Assembly: GCA_964398885.1 (NCBI GenBank)
Contig: CAYNOU010000004.1
Coordinates: 1 to 64,000, forward strand
Direction: 5' to 3'
From: JAGMCF01 sp964398885
GTDB taxonomy: Bacteria > Cloacimonadota > Cloacimonadia > JGIOTU-2
Length of the DNA: 64,000 nucleotides
Part shown: piece after piece, positions 9,390-16,806 of the stretch
Position numbering within the stretch: position 1 is the first letter of the stretch
Layout of the letters: each line of letters starts with the position of its first letter
Notes under the pieces: generated by a model
Databases searched by the model: none
Told to the model about the DNA's origin: nothing
What the model saw: the letters and a program-made list of their open reading frames with translations, nothing else
Position numbers and translations under genes: made by a program

Positions 9390-9675
9390 TATAAATGAAT
9401 ATATTGAGCAAAGACTCGATGATACTAATTGGAATACAAAAATTGCTCATAATGTTTTAGTGAAAAGAAAGCATAAAATCAGAAAAACACGAAGTATTGC
9501 TTTTTCATTAGTTGCTGTATTATTAGTTTTTGTTGGAATTATTGTTGTGAATATTAATAACTATAAATCTGACAATTACCTTTGGCAGAATGAGTTCGCA
9601 TCACTATTTTATGATTATGATGATGATTCTGTTTTTTCTGAAGAAATAGATGAATTCATTGAAGAGTCTTTTTAA
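9382..9675 (+). CDS. Small single-pass membrane protein, putative anti-sigma factor
   Basis: 97 residues: a charged cytoplasmic N-terminal part of about 38 residues, one membrane segment (SIAFSLVAVLLVFVGIIVVNI, about 40-60), then a short acidic tail rich in Asp and Glu (YDYDDDSVFSEEIDEFIEESF). Position directly after an ECF sigma gene with an 8-bp overlap is the standard place for a cognate anti-sigma factor. No zinc-binding ZAS motif (HxxxCxxC) is present, so the assignment rests on context and topology only. Confidence 0.6.
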   Translation: MSNINEYIEQRLDDTNWNTKIAHNVLVKRKHKIRKTRSIAFSLVAVLLVFVGIIVVNINNYKSDNYLWQNEFASLFYDYDDDSVFSEEIDEFIEESF

Positions 9676-9722
9676 GAAAAAATTCCATATTATTCCGTTC
9701 CCATTTACCAGCTGGCCGGTAA

Positions 9723-9920
9723 GGAACTATTCCTATACATCCTGGGTCTAAGAAAGTGCATAAGAAGCTCAATGTTACAGCAGATATTCTGGATGTGGAT
9801 TCTACCCCTCGTGTTGTTTATGGGAATCAAGAAGGTGCAGCCAAAGGATTTAATCATACCAAAAAGGGAGCAAAGAATTATCATCCGCTTTTATCATTGA
9901 AAGAAGAAAAAATGATGTAA
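9723..9920 (+). pseudogene. Remnant of an IS1380-type transposase
   Basis: Open frame without a start codon, beginning after a TAA at 9720-9722. It reads GTIPIHPGSKKVHKKLNVTA then DILDVDSTPRVVYGNQEGAA then KGFNHTKKGAKNYHPLLSLK. The DVDST (first catalytic Asp) followed by GNQEGAAKGFN and YHPLL is typical of DDE transposases of the IS1380 group. Only about 65 residues survive; both ends of the element are missing. No other gene is visible between 9676 and 10139. Confidence 0.75.
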
Positions 9921-10139
9921 GAATTATAGTAATAAAAGTCAAAAATATGGTTTTTTGAATTTTAAATCGTCTTTAATTGAAGTAAATGACTTTTGGGTGT
10001 TAGTAAAATTACTTTAGATATTTAGGTATAAATAAAATAAAAATAGTGTTGCACTTATTAATTGAATGTATCTTTTTATTAGACTTTTATGATAAGTTTT
10101 CATCTAAACAAATGATAAAATATTACAAAGGTGGTTAAA

Positions 10140-11387
10140 ATGAAAAAAATAAAGCTTCAAAGGACCATAATCTTTATTCTCCTTTCTCTGAGTCTTCTTG
10201 TATTTTCTTCCCAGTCTATTGCGGGCTCTAACACAAAACTAACCAATAGCACTAACGATACATCCGTCAAAGATACACAGAAAGTTCAAAGTAAGCAGAA
10301 ACAAAAGACAGAAGCACATTCTTCAACTACAAGCAAGTCTAAGAATGTTTCCAATAGTAAAGTCAGTAATACTACAAGAAAAGTTACCGAATCAAAATCT
10401 GCCACAAAAATAGAATCCTCTAATCTTACCGGCACAAAGAGCACTGCAATAAAGAAGAATACCACATCTGATAATAAGAAAAATAAGACTGAAGTGAAAA
10501 TCTCGACAAAGATAAAAAAATCTACTAATTCAAAGGCCAATACACAAAATGAAAAATTAAAGGCGAACATTTCTAAAAAAACTGTAACCAATACAGCTAC
10601 TGATAAAAGCAAAACAACTTCTAACAAAACCACGAGTGTCAAGAAATCAAATCTTGACGTTCAAGAGTATAACACATTGAAGTCTAAGTCGATTAAAAAC
10701 TCCAAATCTAATGCCAACCTCAAGAATTCAGAAGATAACGATATGATAAAGAATCCCTTAAATAATGATACGAATACCAGTCAAGCAAGCCAGCATGTCG
10801 TACACGAAACTCTTGAACTCGATGAACTCGATGATGATACACATACGGTCTCATATGGCAATGTCAAATATAAATGTCACAACGGATATTATTACGAACC
10901 ATGGAATGGACATTTTAGAAGAATACCTCCTCCCTTTGGTATGAGAACCAGATGGCTTCCCCGTCACCATTATAACTTTATATTTCATGAGTGTGTATAT
11001 TTCTATTGTTGCAACGTATTTTATATTTATATCGAAGATGACGATGAATATGTAATTGTGCGTCCACCGATTGGTGCTCTGGTTGATTCTATTCCGGAAT
11101 ACAGTGAGCAACTGATTATTGAAGGAGAAACCTATTATATTGCAGATGGTATTCAATACAAAGCAGTTATGGTGAATGATGAGATTTGGTATAAGGTCAT
11201 AAAGGTCCTAGAAAGTAATGAAAATGAAATCGTGCAACTACAGGTTGGTACTCTGGTTGACACTATTCCTGAAGATCGAGAATTGTTATTAATCGATGGA
11301 GAAACCTATTATATTGCTGAAGATATCCAATATAAAGTGGTCATAGTGAATGAAGAAATTTGGTTTAAGATACTGAAAGTAGGATAA
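10140..11387 (+). CDS. Ser/Thr/Lys/Asn-rich exported protein with DUF6515-like repeats
   Basis: Start chosen at ATG 10140 behind AAAGGTGG (10126-10133); a GTG at 10131 overlaps that RBS. A signal peptide (FILLSLSLLVFSSQSIAG) is followed by about 185 residues of low complexity almost wholly Lys, Ser, Thr and Asn, probably a disordered spacer. The C-terminal part has GYYYEPWNGHFRRIPPPFGMR, a Tyr/Cys-rich strand, and two copies of a motif of about 50 residues: PPIGALVDSIPEY...IEGETYYIADGIQYKAV and VGTLVDTIPEDRE...IDGETYYIAEDIQYKVV. These resemble DUF6515 proteins of FCB bacteria, with uncharacterised envelope role. It precedes tonB-exbB-exbD, so an outer-membrane or cell-wall task is plausible. 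Confidence 0.7.
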   Translation: MKKIKLQRTIIFILLSLSLLVFSSQSIAGSNTKLTNSTNDTSVKDTQKVQSKQKQKTEAHSSTTSKSKNVSNSKVSNTTRKVTESKSATKIESSNLTGTKSTAIKKNTTSDNKKNKTEVKISTKIKKSTNSKANTQNEKLKANISKKTVTNTATDKSKTTSNKTTSVKKSNLDVQEYNTLKSKSIKNSKSNANLKNSEDNDMIKNPLNNDTNTSQASQHVVHETLELDELDDDTHTVSYGNVKYKCHNGYYYEPWNGHFRRIPPPFGMRTRWLPRHHYNFIFHECVYFYCCNVFYIYIEDDDEYVIVRPPIGALVDSIPEYSEQLIIEGETYYIADGIQYKAVMVNDEIWYKVIKVLESNENEIVQLQVGTLVDTIPEDRELLLIDGETYYIAEDIQYKVVIVNEEIWFKILKVG

Positions 11388-11506
11388 AACATATAGCAAT
11401 TTAAAGAATGCCATTAGATATGTAAAGGAAGAAAGAACATATGCTGAATCTATGAAATTCAAAGAACTCTTAACGAATAAGATAAAAATACACATCTATT
11501 AATTAC

Positions 11507-12355
11507 ATGAATTGTAAATCTAAAAGTATTCGCAGAAAAACTGTATTATTATCCATTATTCTCCATCTTATGCTATTACTTTTTATCCAAAAAGCTAAAG
11601 AAATGAAATTTTTCAATACTGATTCGCAAATTGTACAACCTATTGAAAAAAGGCTCGTATTCGAACTTATCGAAACACCAGACAATATCCCACAGGAAGT
11701 ACCCCAAGAAGAAAGCAATCTCGTCTCAGATAAAAATACAAAAGTTGCTGATATGCAGGAAACCGAATTGAAGAAAAGCAATACACCCTACCAAGAGGGA
11801 GATATAACTATCGCAAAATATACTGAACAAATTCCTGAAATAAATGAAATTATCCCTGAAATAAATAAAACTTATGAATCAGAGCAAGAGAAAAAGGAAA
11901 ATTCTGCTGATATCCCAATGGATATCCAAAAAGATCAACTTACCTTCTGGGATGCCTATCAAAACAAGAAATTTCATGAAGCTAAAAACCAAGTTAATTA
12001 TAAAAACCTTTTAAGTGATGTTTTGGAACACGGGGGAATAAGATTCAATACATATAATTGGGATTTTGCTCCATATATGCTGGCAATGAAAAAGAAAGTC
12101 GAAAGTCACATCAACCCTCCTTATGCTTTCTCAAGGTTGGGGCTTATTAGTGGTAAAGTTCTGGTTCAATTCAAAGTCATAACGAATGGTAAGGTGATAG
12201 ACCTAAAAATACTGAATAGTGATACGCATTACTCGTTGGAGCAGACAAGCACCCGAGCGATTAAATTTTCTTCACCTTTTATACCTTTACCAAATAACTT
12301 TCCTGAAGAATATCTGGAAGTGACAGCTCTTTTTTCATATATAGTAAATAAATAA
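11507..12355 (+). CDS. TonB-like energy transducer
   Basis: 282 residues. One N-terminal membrane anchor (TVLLSIILHLMLLLFIQKA, about 12-30) is followed by a Glu/Pro-rich periplasmic spacer (about 45-140) and a C-terminal TonB domain (about 195-280) with SGKVLVQFKVITNGKVIDLK and an ending STRAIKFSSPFIPLPNNFPEEYLEVTALFSYI. TonB couples the ExbB-ExbD proton motor to outer-membrane receptors; the two motor genes follow within 15 nt and 6 nt. No strong RBS is seen before the ATG. Confidence 0.85.
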   Translation: MNCKSKSIRRKTVLLSIILHLMLLLFIQKAKEMKFFNTDSQIVQPIEKRLVFELIETPDNIPQEVPQEESNLVSDKNTKVADMQETELKKSNTPYQEGDITIAKYTEQIPEINEIIPEINKTYESEQEKKENSADIPMDIQKDQLTFWDAYQNKKFHEAKNQVNYKNLLSDVLEHGGIRFNTYNWDFAPYMLAMKKKVESHINPPYAFSRLGLISGKVLVQFKVITNGKVIDLKILNSDTHYSLEQTSTRAIKFSSPFIPLPNNFPEEYLEVTALFSYIVNK

Positions 12356-12369
12356 TAAGAGGATGAATA

Positions 12370-12981
12370 ATGAAAGACCTTATTTTACTAATTCAGCAAG
12401 GTGGGATTCTAATGATTCCGTTAATCTTGTGTTCAGTTATTTCACTTGCAGTCATTATTGAGAAAGCATTGTTGCTCCGAAAAAAAAGGATTTTAGTACC
12501 GGAAATCATATCAGTAATTAATAATATAAAATCAATGACAGATATACCACTGGCATTATCTGTGTGTGATCAGAATAATGGTGTTTTTTCCAAAATAATC
12601 AGGATTTGCCTGCAAAACGATACTAATGGTGTGAAAGAGGAAATGGCTGATCAGGGAAGGCAAGAAGTGCGAATACTTGAAAAGGGTGTGGGTATCTTAG
12701 AAACTATTGCTGCTGTTGCTCCCATCCTTGGTTTACTGGGAACAGTTATTGGAATGATCAAGGTTTTTAGCATGATATCAATGCATGGTGTGGGAGAAGC
12801 TGCAACTCTTTCCTGTGGAATTTCAGAAGCCTTGATAACAACGGCTGTAGGTCTTTCAATCGGCATTCCAGCTTTGATTTTTTATAACTACTACTCTATA
12901 AAAACAGAAAACTTGATTCTGGATATAGAGAATATATCAAATAAACTATTGAAGAAAATAAATCTTTTTAATTCAGAATAA
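12370..12981 (+). CDS. exbB: ExbB/TolQ-family proton channel subunit
   Basis: 203 residues with three membrane segments: about 10-32 (GGILMIPLILCSVISLAVIIEKALLL), about 115-140 (TIAAVAPILGLLGTVIGMIKVF) and about 155-180 (LITTAVGLSIGIPALIFYNYY). The segment AAVAPILGLLGTVIGM...ALITTAVGLSIGIPAL is the conserved MotA/TolQ/ExbB channel core, with the polar Thr residues of the proton path. RBS AAGAGGATG lies before ATG 12370. It works with the adjacent ExbD and TonB in the inner membrane. Confidence 0.9.
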   Translation: MKDLILLIQQGGILMIPLILCSVISLAVIIEKALLLRKKRILVPEIISVINNIKSMTDIPLALSVCDQNNGVFSKIIRICLQNDTNGVKEEMADQGRQEVRILEKGVGILETIAAVAPILGLLGTVIGMIKVFSMISMHGVGEAATLSCGISEALITTAVGLSIGIPALIFYNYYSIKTENLILDIENISNKLLKKINLFNSE

Positions 12982-12986
12982 CCATT

Positions 12987-13403
12987 ATGAAATTGATAGA
13001 AAAAAGAAGACGCAAGGTATCAATAAACATTACTTCATTAATAGATGTCGTATTGCTATTACTTATCTTTTTTATGCTAACCAGCCGCTTTGTTGAGCAG
13101 CCTGGGTTGAAACTTGATCTACCTAACACTAAGAGTTCGGTAAGCGAAAAGAGTAATAAAATGGAAATATCTATTCTTGCTGATGGGGAAATGTTTTTAA
13201 ACGGTAGAGCAGTCTCTTTAAATGAACTTGAAGATAATATCAGGAATCAGATAAAAGATATCAAGGATAAAAGCTTATTATTGAGAGCTGATAAAAATGT
13301 TCCATATGGTAAGGTCGTAAAGGTGATGGATATTGCGCGTATCAGTGGATTGGAAAAGATAATCATTGCCACTGAATTGGATTCGGGTGAAAACTCAAAA
13401 TAA
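12987..13403 (+). CDS. exbD: ExbD/TolR-family motor subunit
   Basis: 138 residues. After a short basic N terminus (MKLIEKRRRKVSINITSLID), the single membrane helix DVVLLLLIFFMLTSRFV carries the conserved proton-binding Asp (IDVVLLLL, residue about 20). The periplasmic ExbD domain follows (LKLDLPNTKSS, EISILADGEMFLNGRAV, LRADKNVPYGKVVKVMDIARISGLEKIIIAT). It completes the TonB-ExbB-ExbD motor and lies 5 nt after exbB. Confidence 0.92.
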   Translation: MKLIEKRRRKVSINITSLIDVVLLLLIFFMLTSRFVEQPGLKLDLPNTKSSVSEKSNKMEISILADGEMFLNGRAVSLNELEDNIRNQIKDIKDKSLLLRADKNVPYGKVVKVMDIARISGLEKIIIATELDSGENSK

Positions 13404-13498
13404 TTACTAAAAATAGAAAAAAATATGATAAACTTATTTTGAAGATAATAACAAAAGTATTTTATAATTAAAATTTTTGAATTTCCTAAAAAGTAAAA

Positions 13499-13527
13499 TG
13501 GAACCTTTCAATAAATCATAGGTCTAA
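13499..13527 (+). promoter_or_regulatory. Predicted ECF-sigma promoter of the lipoprotein/efflux operon
   Basis: TGGAACC (13499-13505), 15-nt spacer, GGTCTAA (13521-13527), preceded by TAAAA as at 8363. Outside this pair I found no other intergenic copy in the window. It lies 170 bp before the lipoprotein start (27 bp before a small ORF) and is the only obvious promoter ahead of the efflux genes. Confidence 0.6.
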
Positions 13528-13553
13528 ACAAGTAAAAAGGATAATTAATAATT

Positions 13554-13682
13554 ATGAAATCAATGAAAAGCTTTACATTTGAAACTGGAACAAAAGTTCC
13601 AGAAATGATAAAGATTAAATTCATCAACAACGAATTTTTGAGTTTATATTACGAACTCAGGAATTTAAAAAAATTAATATGA
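13554..13682 (+). CDS. Possible 42-residue protein of unknown function
   Basis: MKSMKSFTFETGTKVPEMIK begins 27 bp after the predicted ECF promoter, with AAAAAGGAT (13533-13541) as a possible RBS, and ends in FINNEFLSLYYELRNLKKLI. It is the first reading frame of the predicted transcript and stops 14 nt before the lipoprotein ATG. It has no signal peptide and no family I recognise. It could be a leader peptide or simply chance. Confidence 0.4.
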   Translation: MKSMKSFTFETGTKVPEMIKIKFINNEFLSLYYELRNLKKLI

Positions 13683-13696
13683 TTGGAGGAATTAAA

Positions 13697-14560
13697 ATGA
13701 AAAAAATCACTGTAATATTGAAATCATTAATTCTATTTGTATTTATATCAGCAAGTATTGCTGGTTGCATTAGTCTTAAATTAGATAGTCAGTTATCAAA
13801 AGGAGATGTTGTAATTGATGGAACAGATAAAGAATGGGAGGGTGTTAAAAGTTATATGAAGAATCAGAATATTGTTGTTGGAATTCAGAATGATGAAAAA
13901 TATTTATACCTGCTTTTATCTCCCACCACAGATGAAATTAGCAGACAAGTGATGGCAAAAGGATTGACAATTTGGTTTGATACAAAATGTGGAAAACATG
14001 AGAAATTTGGAATTCATTATCCACTCGGACTGCAAAAGCAAGATTTAGCTTATTTAAATCTGGATGAACAAAAATCAAAGTTCAGAGGAAAGCCTGATGA
14101 GAATGTTGATATGAATAAATTTTTTGAAATTTTCTCAGAATCGTTGAATGAAATTGAGATAATCGGTCCAGAAGAATATGATTATTATAAAGGTAATGTT
14201 AATGATGTTCAAGGAATTGAAGCGAAAATTACTAAATCTAACAATTCTATTGTATATGAGTTGAAAGTCCCATTAGACAAGGATACAGAAAATCCTTATG
14301 GTATTTGTACTGAAATAGGAAAATCAATAACTATTGGCTTTAAAACTCCAGAAATAAAACTTAGAGAAAAGAAAGAAGACTTTGATCGTGGAAACATGGG
14401 TGGTGGATTTGGTGGTCCTGGAGGTAGAGGAGAAAGACCCACAGGAGGAGAAATGCCTGGTGGAATGCCCAGTGGTGGAATGCCAGGAGGTATGCAAGGT
14501 AAAGAAAGAGAAATGCCAAAAAATCTTGAATTGTGGATAAAAACAAAATTAGCAGAATAA
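13697..14560 (+). CDS. Lipoprotein with CBM9/DOMON-like domain and Gly/Met-rich segment
   Basis: Start set at ATG 13697 after TTGGAGGAA (13683-13691); an upstream ATG at 13679 precedes that RBS. The lipoprotein signal ends SASIAGC (Cys about 25). Residues about 40-180 (VVIDGTDKEWEGV...VVGIQNDEKYLYLLLSPTTD...LTIWFDTKCGKHEKFGIHYPLG) look like the CBM9-type beta-sandwich seen in many exported proteins. A collagen-like GGGFGGPGGRGERP and GGMPSGGMPGGMQG segment (about 230-270) precedes a last strand LELWIKTKLAE. It is first in line before macA-like genes under the predicted ECF promoter. The Met-rich tract could bind metal, but that is only a guess. Confidence 0.7.
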   Translation: MKKITVILKSLILFVFISASIAGCISLKLDSQLSKGDVVIDGTDKEWEGVKSYMKNQNIVVGIQNDEKYLYLLLSPTTDEISRQVMAKGLTIWFDTKCGKHEKFGIHYPLGLQKQDLAYLNLDEQKSKFRGKPDENVDMNKFFEIFSESLNEIEIIGPEEYDYYKGNVNDVQGIEAKITKSNNSIVYELKVPLDKDTENPYGICTEIGKSITIGFKTPEIKLREKKEDFDRGNMGGGFGGPGGRGERPTGGEMPGGMPSGGMPGGMQGKEREMPKNLELWIKTKLAE

Positions 14561-14584
14561 AAAATAAATCAAAATGGATAATTG

Positions 14585-14731
14585 TGTAATGGAAGCATTC
14601 ATGCTATTATTTTTCGCCACAAAGGCACCAAGACACAAAGTTATTTTATTGCTTTAAATAATCTTTATTTATTCCTTTGTGGCTTCGTGTCTTGGTGGCA
14701 GGAAGTATTGCAATGATTGAAGCCATTACAC
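14585..14731. mobile_element. 147-bp MITE-like insertion flanked by a 14-bp direct repeat
   Basis: AAAATGGATAATTG occurs at 14571-14584 and again at 14732-14745, bracketing the element like a target duplication. The element begins TGTAATGG and ends CCATTACA (8-bp inverted repeats). Inside, CGCCACAAAGGCACCAAGAC (14615-14634) and CTTTGTGGCTTCGTGTCTTG (14676-14695) form a large hairpin. The right direct-repeat copy forms the leader of the macA-like gene. A related hairpin lies inside rnr at 41361. Confidence 0.65.
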
Positions 14732-14760
14732 AAAATGGATAATTGAAAGGAAAATAAAAA

Positions 14761-16026
14761 ATGAAAAAAGCAATCATAATCATAGGTATTGTCCTAATTA
14801 TAGCAGTTTGTAGCTTTCTGCTAATTTCAAAAGGAAGCACAAAAGCAGATAGTCCTTACGAATTTGCTCAAATAACAAAAGGAGATCTGAAAAATACCGT
14901 TTCTACAACCGGAACAATAGAAGCTGTAGGAATTGTTGAAGTTGGTACTCAGGTTTCTGCCGCCATTGAAAAGATTCTCGTTGATTTTAATGATAATGTT
15001 AAAAAGGATCAAGTTATAGCAATTTTAGATACGACCTTACTTTCATTATCAGTTCAGGATGCTGAAGCTAATCTAATAAAATCACAAGCACAATATGATC
15101 TTGCGAAAACAAAATATGAAGATGATAAAGAACTATATGAGAAAAATTATATTTCTGAATATGATTTTAAAAATTCAAAAACAGATTTTGAAATAGCAAA
15201 ATCTTCACTAATAACTGCACAAACAAGTCTAAAAAGAGCTACAAGAAATTTCAAATACGCAGTGATTAAATCACCAATTGACGGAACTGTTATTCATAGA
15301 TATGTTGAACCAGGTCAGATTGTTGCAGCAAGCTTATCAACTCCAACTTTATTCTTGATAGCTGAAGACCTGTCCCAAATGGAAATACACGCTCTTGTTG
15401 ATGAATGTGATATTGGGCAAATAAAAGAAGGACAAAATGTTATTTTTACTGTTGAAGCATATCCAGATGAAACATTCAATGGAATTGCAAGACAGATAAG
15501 ATTACAACCAGAAACAATTCAAAATGTTGTGAATTATACAGTAATTGTTGATGCAAAGAATGATAAAGGTTTATTACTTCCAGGTATGACAGCAACGGTA
15601 GATTTCATTATTGAGCAAAAGAAGGATGTCCTTCTCGTTTCAACTACTGCATTAAGCTTTCAACCAACAGAAGAGATGCTAACCGAATTTAAAGATAATA
15701 TGCAAAAGAGATTTGAAAATATGGCTGAAGATGAAAAAGAGATGATGAAACAAAGCATGAGTGCTCACAGTGGTCAGGGAATGCCTGATATAATGCAAAG
15801 AGAAAATCTGGAAAATTATAAGAGAATATGGTATTTTAAAGATAATGAGCTAAAAACATCAATTATTGAAATAGGTGCAACCGATGGAGTTAAGACAGAA
15901 ATTATTAAAGGTAAAGATATTGAAGAAGGAATGAATATCATTTGCAAGACAAAAAAAGGGGAAAAAGTAAGTAGTAATAATAAAACAATACTGTTTGGAA
16001 CACCAGGACGAGGACCAAGGCACTAA
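14761..16026 (+). CDS. MacA/HlyD-type membrane fusion protein
   Basis: 421 residues. An N-terminal membrane anchor (AIIIIGIVLIIAVCSFLLI) is followed by the lipoyl half-motif GTQVSAAIEKILVDFNDNVKKDQVIAILD (about 60-90), a helical hairpin (about 95-165), the second lipoyl half (AVIKSPIDGTVIHRYVEPGQIV, about 170-192) and beta-barrel/membrane-proximal domains. A Met/Glu-rich insert with MSAHSGQGMPDIMQ (about 305-350) is unusual. The protein bridges the inner-membrane ABC transporter and TolC. The next three genes complete a tripartite pump. Confidence 0.9.
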   Translation: MKKAIIIIGIVLIIAVCSFLLISKGSTKADSPYEFAQITKGDLKNTVSTTGTIEAVGIVEVGTQVSAAIEKILVDFNDNVKKDQVIAILDTTLLSLSVQDAEANLIKSQAQYDLAKTKYEDDKELYEKNYISEYDFKNSKTDFEIAKSSLITAQTSLKRATRNFKYAVIKSPIDGTVIHRYVEPGQIVAASLSTPTLFLIAEDLSQMEIHALVDECDIGQIKEGQNVIFTVEAYPDETFNGIARQIRLQPETIQNVVNYTVIVDAKNDKGLLLPGMTATVDFIIEQKKDVLLVSTTALSFQPTEEMLTEFKDNMQKRFENMAEDEKEMMKQSMSAHSGQGMPDIMQRENLENYKRIWYFKDNELKTSIIEIGATDGVKTEIIKGKDIEEGMNIICKTKKGEKVSSNNKTILFGTPGRGPRH

Positions 16027-16038
16027 ATGAGGTAAAAA

Positions 16039-16806
16039 ATGAAAACAGTAATTGAAATGAAGAATATTAAAAAGAATTATATAGTCGGAGAAGTGGTAGT
16101 AAAGGCTCTTAGTGGTATCAATTTGGGAATTTCTGAAGGTGAATTTGTTGCTATTATGGGTGCATCTGGTTCTGGAAAATCTACATTAATGAATATTATA
16201 GGCTGCCTTGATGTTCCAACTGATGGTGATTATATTCTTGATAAGATAAACATAAAAGATTTATCAAAGAATGATTATGCAGATATTAGAAATCAAAAGA
16301 TTGGTTTCATCTTTCAAGTCTTTAATCTTTTACCAAGAACAACCGCTTTAGAAAATGTTGAATTACCATTATTTTATGATAGAACAGGAAGAATACAAGA
16401 GCCAAAGAAAAAAGCTATATCTTCATTAAATCGTGTTGGACTTGGAGATAGATTAAATCATATGCCAAATCAACTCTCTGGTGGAGAGAGACAAAGAGTT
16501 GCAATTGCTCGTGCATTAGTGAATGAACCTTCTATCCTGCTTGCTGATGAACCAACTGGAAATATTGATTCAGTTACTTCTGTTGATATTATGTCCGTAT
16601 TCCAGGAATTGAATAATCAGGGAATTACAATAGTTCTTGTTACTCATGAACTAGATATTGCTCAATATGCAAAGAGAATTATCTTATTGCGTGATGGAAA
16701 TCTTATTCAAGAAAAAGCAGTGAAAAATAGAGCAAATGCAAAAGAGGATTTAATAAAACTAAGGAATCATAGAGAAAACTTTCATCTTGGGAGTATTACC
16801 TTATGA
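16039..16806 (+). CDS. MacB/LolD-type ABC transporter ATPase
   Basis: 255 residues. Walker A GASGSGKST (about 40-48), Q-loop FIFQVFNLLPRTTALENVELPL, signature LSGGERQRVAIARAL (about 145-159), Walker B ILLADEPTGNID and the switch histidine VTHE are all present. The subfamily pattern (MKNIKKNY..GEVVVKALSGINL) is that of MacB/LolD/FtsE exporters. The last 30 residues are a basic tail. The stop codon overlaps the permease start by 4 bp (ATGA). It drives the pump made by its neighbours. Confidence 0.93.
   Translation: MKTVIEMKNIKKNYIVGEVVVKALSGINLGISEGEFVAIMGASGSGKSTLMNIIGCLDVPTDGDYILDKINIKDLSKNDYADIRNQKIGFIFQVFNLLPRTTALENVELPLFYDRTGRIQEPKKKAISSLNRVGLGDRLNHMPNQLSGGERQRVAIARALVNEPSILLADEPTGNIDSVTSVDIMSVFQELNNQGITIVLVTHELDIAQYAKRIILLRDGNLIQEKAVKNRANAKEDLIKLRNHRENFHLGSITL

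Noticed and set aside
10286..10642. Minus-strand frame of 118 codons
   Set aside because: Mirror of the Lys/Ser/Thr/Asn-rich tract of the DUF6515-like gene; Val/Leu/Phe-rich artefact.
13679..14560. Longer lipoprotein from ATG 13679
   Set aside because: The RBS TTGGAGGAA lies after this ATG and the signal peptide fits the start at 13697.
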